Assembly: GCF_013177695.1 (NCBI RefSeq)
Contig: NZ_WOEY01000013.1
Span: 1-64,000, forward strand
Source of the DNA: Paraburkholderia solitsugae
GTDB lineage: Bacteria > Pseudomonadota > Gammaproteobacteria > Burkholderiales > Burkholderiaceae
DNA: 64,000 bases
Direction: 5' to 3'
Shown here in pieces: positions 62,427 to 64,000 of the stretch. Position 1 is the first letter of the stretch, and every line of letters begins with the position of its first letter. The translations under genes and the position numbers were made by a program. The notes under the pieces are model-generated. The model saw only the letters and a list, made by a program, of their open reading frames with translations, did no database searches and was not told where the DNA came from.

Positions 62427-63439
62427 GCTCTGCTCTCCACCCTCTCGATCAGAGGCATTTCGTTGGGAGATCGACCGGCGGGGCTCGGTTCGATGTGGTT
62501 GCATCGTCTTGTCGCCAAGGTCGTGGAGCTTTCAAGAAACACCAGCTAGGACCTGGCTTGCTTGCGACGCCAAGCCGGGCGACCACGTGCCTCGACACTT
62601 TTATTGTGGAGCTGGATATTTCAAAGCGTGCCTTCAGGAATATTACTACTGTCGATCAAACGACTGACTAAACTGAGCGCACGCGACTCGCGCTTCAATG
62701 GTGAGTTGATCAACATCTAGTTTATACGGTTCAGGATTTCCGCCGAGGATCCCGTCGGTCCGCGGCGCTCGATCGGATTGAGGTAGGCGATCAGCAGTGT
62801 TTCATGCGCCGAAAGGCATACTCCGTCTCGCGTCCAGCAGTCGTGTCTTCCGGCTTGCAAAACTGTCGGTTGGGCCCGGCCAATCCGTGATGATGCCACG
62901 CGTAAATTCATATCCTTGAGCAGCGGGAAATTGCGAGTTTCTTCTGAACATTGAGCAGGGGCTTACACCAGAAGCCGGTCTGACCGTTCCTTTGGAGCAA
63001 CCCAGCTGCGCGTCTTCCCGATGCGTCCTCGGCATTCGCGGGTAGCGCAATCGGGCGGGTATTTGTCGAATAGGCGAGAAATACCGCCGACGTCGGACAG
63101 CGGATCTCTGAAATCCACAAAGGGTGCGAGCTTTGAAGCACCACCATTCCGAAAAACTTCGTCAACCGGCAGCTACCGATGAGGACCACGCCCGATCGCT
63201 CTGGATCAATTCATCGAGTACGAGCCATATGTGCAGAGCGAGCACTCTCGAAGAGGTAAGCACCTAAAGTTGCTAGTCGGGAATAGAACCGACAATGTTG
63301 CGGTTTAACAAGTACACGCCGGACGGTTGGAAACGATCGAGAAGATCTCATGCGACTTGTGCGACGGGACGTTCCAGAAGCGACTGGCTTACCGTCGTAT
63401 ATTTTGGATTGAAAATTAATTGTGAATTGGAGATTTCAG
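62427..63439. other. 1-kb region without a confident gene
   Basis: Several short minus-strand frames occur (for example 62,717-62,911 and 62,908-63,189), but they lack ribosome sites and shift frame against each other. One contains RDGVCLSAHETLLIAYLN, faintly like a DUF3331 core, so a decayed small gene is possible. The cyclase promoter should lie near 62,430-62,550. Confidence 0.4.
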
Positions 63440-63712
63440 ATGAAAAATCTTAGTCTGATTGCGGCGGTTACCCTCGCACTGGGCGCTGCGAACGCGTATG
63501 CCGGCGACATGGACGTCCCGGCCGGAACCTACGAAAATGCTGCCACGGTGTCGCAAGCGGATCCCTCATCGGCACAGCTGATCACGCCTATGAAGGGCAG
63601 CACAGCTTCTTCCGGAAAGACTCGAAAGGAGGTTCGCCAGGAACTGATTCGGGCGCAGCAGGATGGCACGATGGCACGCCTGAACTCGCTGCTCTATGGC
63701 GGAGGAAGTTGA
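63440..63712 (+). CDS. Small exported DUF4148-like protein
   Basis: A 90-aa protein with a clear Sec signal (MKNLSLIAAVTLALGAANAYA-GD) and a C-terminal KTRKEVRQELIRAQQDGTMA that matches the start of the DUF4148 motif; the second half of that motif is missing and the protein ends LNSLLYGGGS. TTGGAGATTTCAG precedes the ATG. It probably belongs to the same group of periplasmic proteins of unknown function as the copies at 54.8-58.9 kb. Confidence 0.75.
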   Translation: MKNLSLIAAVTLALGAANAYAGDMDVPAGTYENAATVSQADPSSAQLITPMKGSTASSGKTRKEVRQELIRAQQDGTMARLNSLLYGGGS

Positions 63713-64000
63713 TCCGGCGCACGGCGTGCGAGGCGCGAGACGGGAGGCCACACCAATCCGTTCGTCCGGAATCGTGGACGCGAGGAAAAACGGCTATCTG
63801 GTCAAGGTCAACAATTTAGTGGCAGATAGTGCCGCCGCATGATTCTGTTGCCCCGGCTCCTCCTTGGTTACGGTTGAAGTCGGACTCATAGGCGGATCTT
63901 GTCACGTTGTCACGTTGCAAGCCGAAGTGCGGCGAATGCGTTGGACAGGCGCCCAAGCGCCTGATAGTTCTCGGTATAAACCGCTTCTTGCGTCGCAATG
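63713..64000. other. Right edge of window; possible gene end on the minus strand
   Basis: From 63999 back to a stop at 63910 the minus strand reads ATQEAVYTENYQALGRLSNA then FAALRLAT, which has real-protein character and could be the C-terminus of a gene starting beyond the window. I do not recognise the family. The rest of this stretch shows nothing. Confidence 0.3.

Noticed and set aside
62717..63189. Short minus-strand frames that might be a decayed DUF3331 gene
   Set aside because: The resemblance is limited to a few residues and changes frame; not strong enough to name. A translated profile search would decide.
1..64000. CRISPR arrays, rRNA genes, prophage structural genes, plasmid origins
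   Set aside because: No regularly spaced repeat arrays, rRNA-like sequence, capsid/tail genes or replication-initiator genes were seen anywhere in the window.

Overview
The window looks like an accessory part of a large, GC-rich betaproteobacterial genome, most likely Burkholderiaceae (Paraburkholderia/Caballeronia type). The pointers are four DUF4148 genes or remnants, a DUF3331 gene, many LysR/AraC/TetR regulators, FixJ-type two-component proteins, an FUSC/DUF1656 aromatic-acid efflux operon and several aromatic-catabolism operons. The genus call is inference; no rRNA lies in the window.

Layout. 0-5.7 kb: the 3' end of a GAF-PAS histidine kinase, a winged-helix/ATPase regulator, and AraC and LysR regulators. 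5.9-11.8 kb: a minus-strand catabolic operon (VOC protein, FAD monooxygenase, DUF485, acetate-type symporter, Tat-exported amidohydrolase) with a TetR gene and an operator-like palindrome at its head. 12.1-15.1 kb: a full-length winged-helix/ATPase/TPR regulator. 15.2-20.8 kb: FUSC/NodT/DUF1656/HlyD efflux operon plus a periplasmic PRC-barrel protein. 21-24.7 kb: histidine kinase/FixJ pair, AraC regulator, DUF3331. 24.8-27.2 kb: cytochrome bd oxidase. 27.5-33.4 kb: a small membrane protein, a second short winged-helix/ATPase regulator, a FixJ regulator, two receiver-only proteins and a histidine kinase split by an in-frame amber codon. 33.6-39.8 kb: redox enzymes (OYE, second FAD monooxygenase, FrnE-like DsbA, TrxR-like protein) with a LysR regulator.

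At 40,114-40,209 lies selC (tRNA-Sec), a known type of island insertion site. It is followed by a gene remnant, a LysR/SDR/GST/NTF2/WrbA/cytochrome b561/YceI cluster, and at 46-54.4 kb a CoA-thioester catabolic cluster (MFS porter, MaoC hydratase, acyl-CoA ligase, DUF35 protein, thiolase, CoA-transferase, TetR, nitroreductase) with paired palindromes in its divergent promoter region.

54.4-58.9 kb is a mobile-element graveyard. An IS21-family element (55,410-58,155) with a 7-bp target duplication splits a DUF4148 gene. The element is itself damaged: a second IS21-type element sits in its istB, and two different istA genes are joined tail to tail at a perfect 44-bp palindrome. It carries a small passenger gene with four near-identical 15-bp palindromes in and around it. 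Another DUF4148 gene nearby has a one-base frameshift. The last 5 kb hold a Tat-exported phosphoesterase plus cupredoxin pair, and a membrane adenylate/guanylate cyclase carrying a [2Fe-2S] ferredoxin domain, a candidate redox-sensing cyclase.
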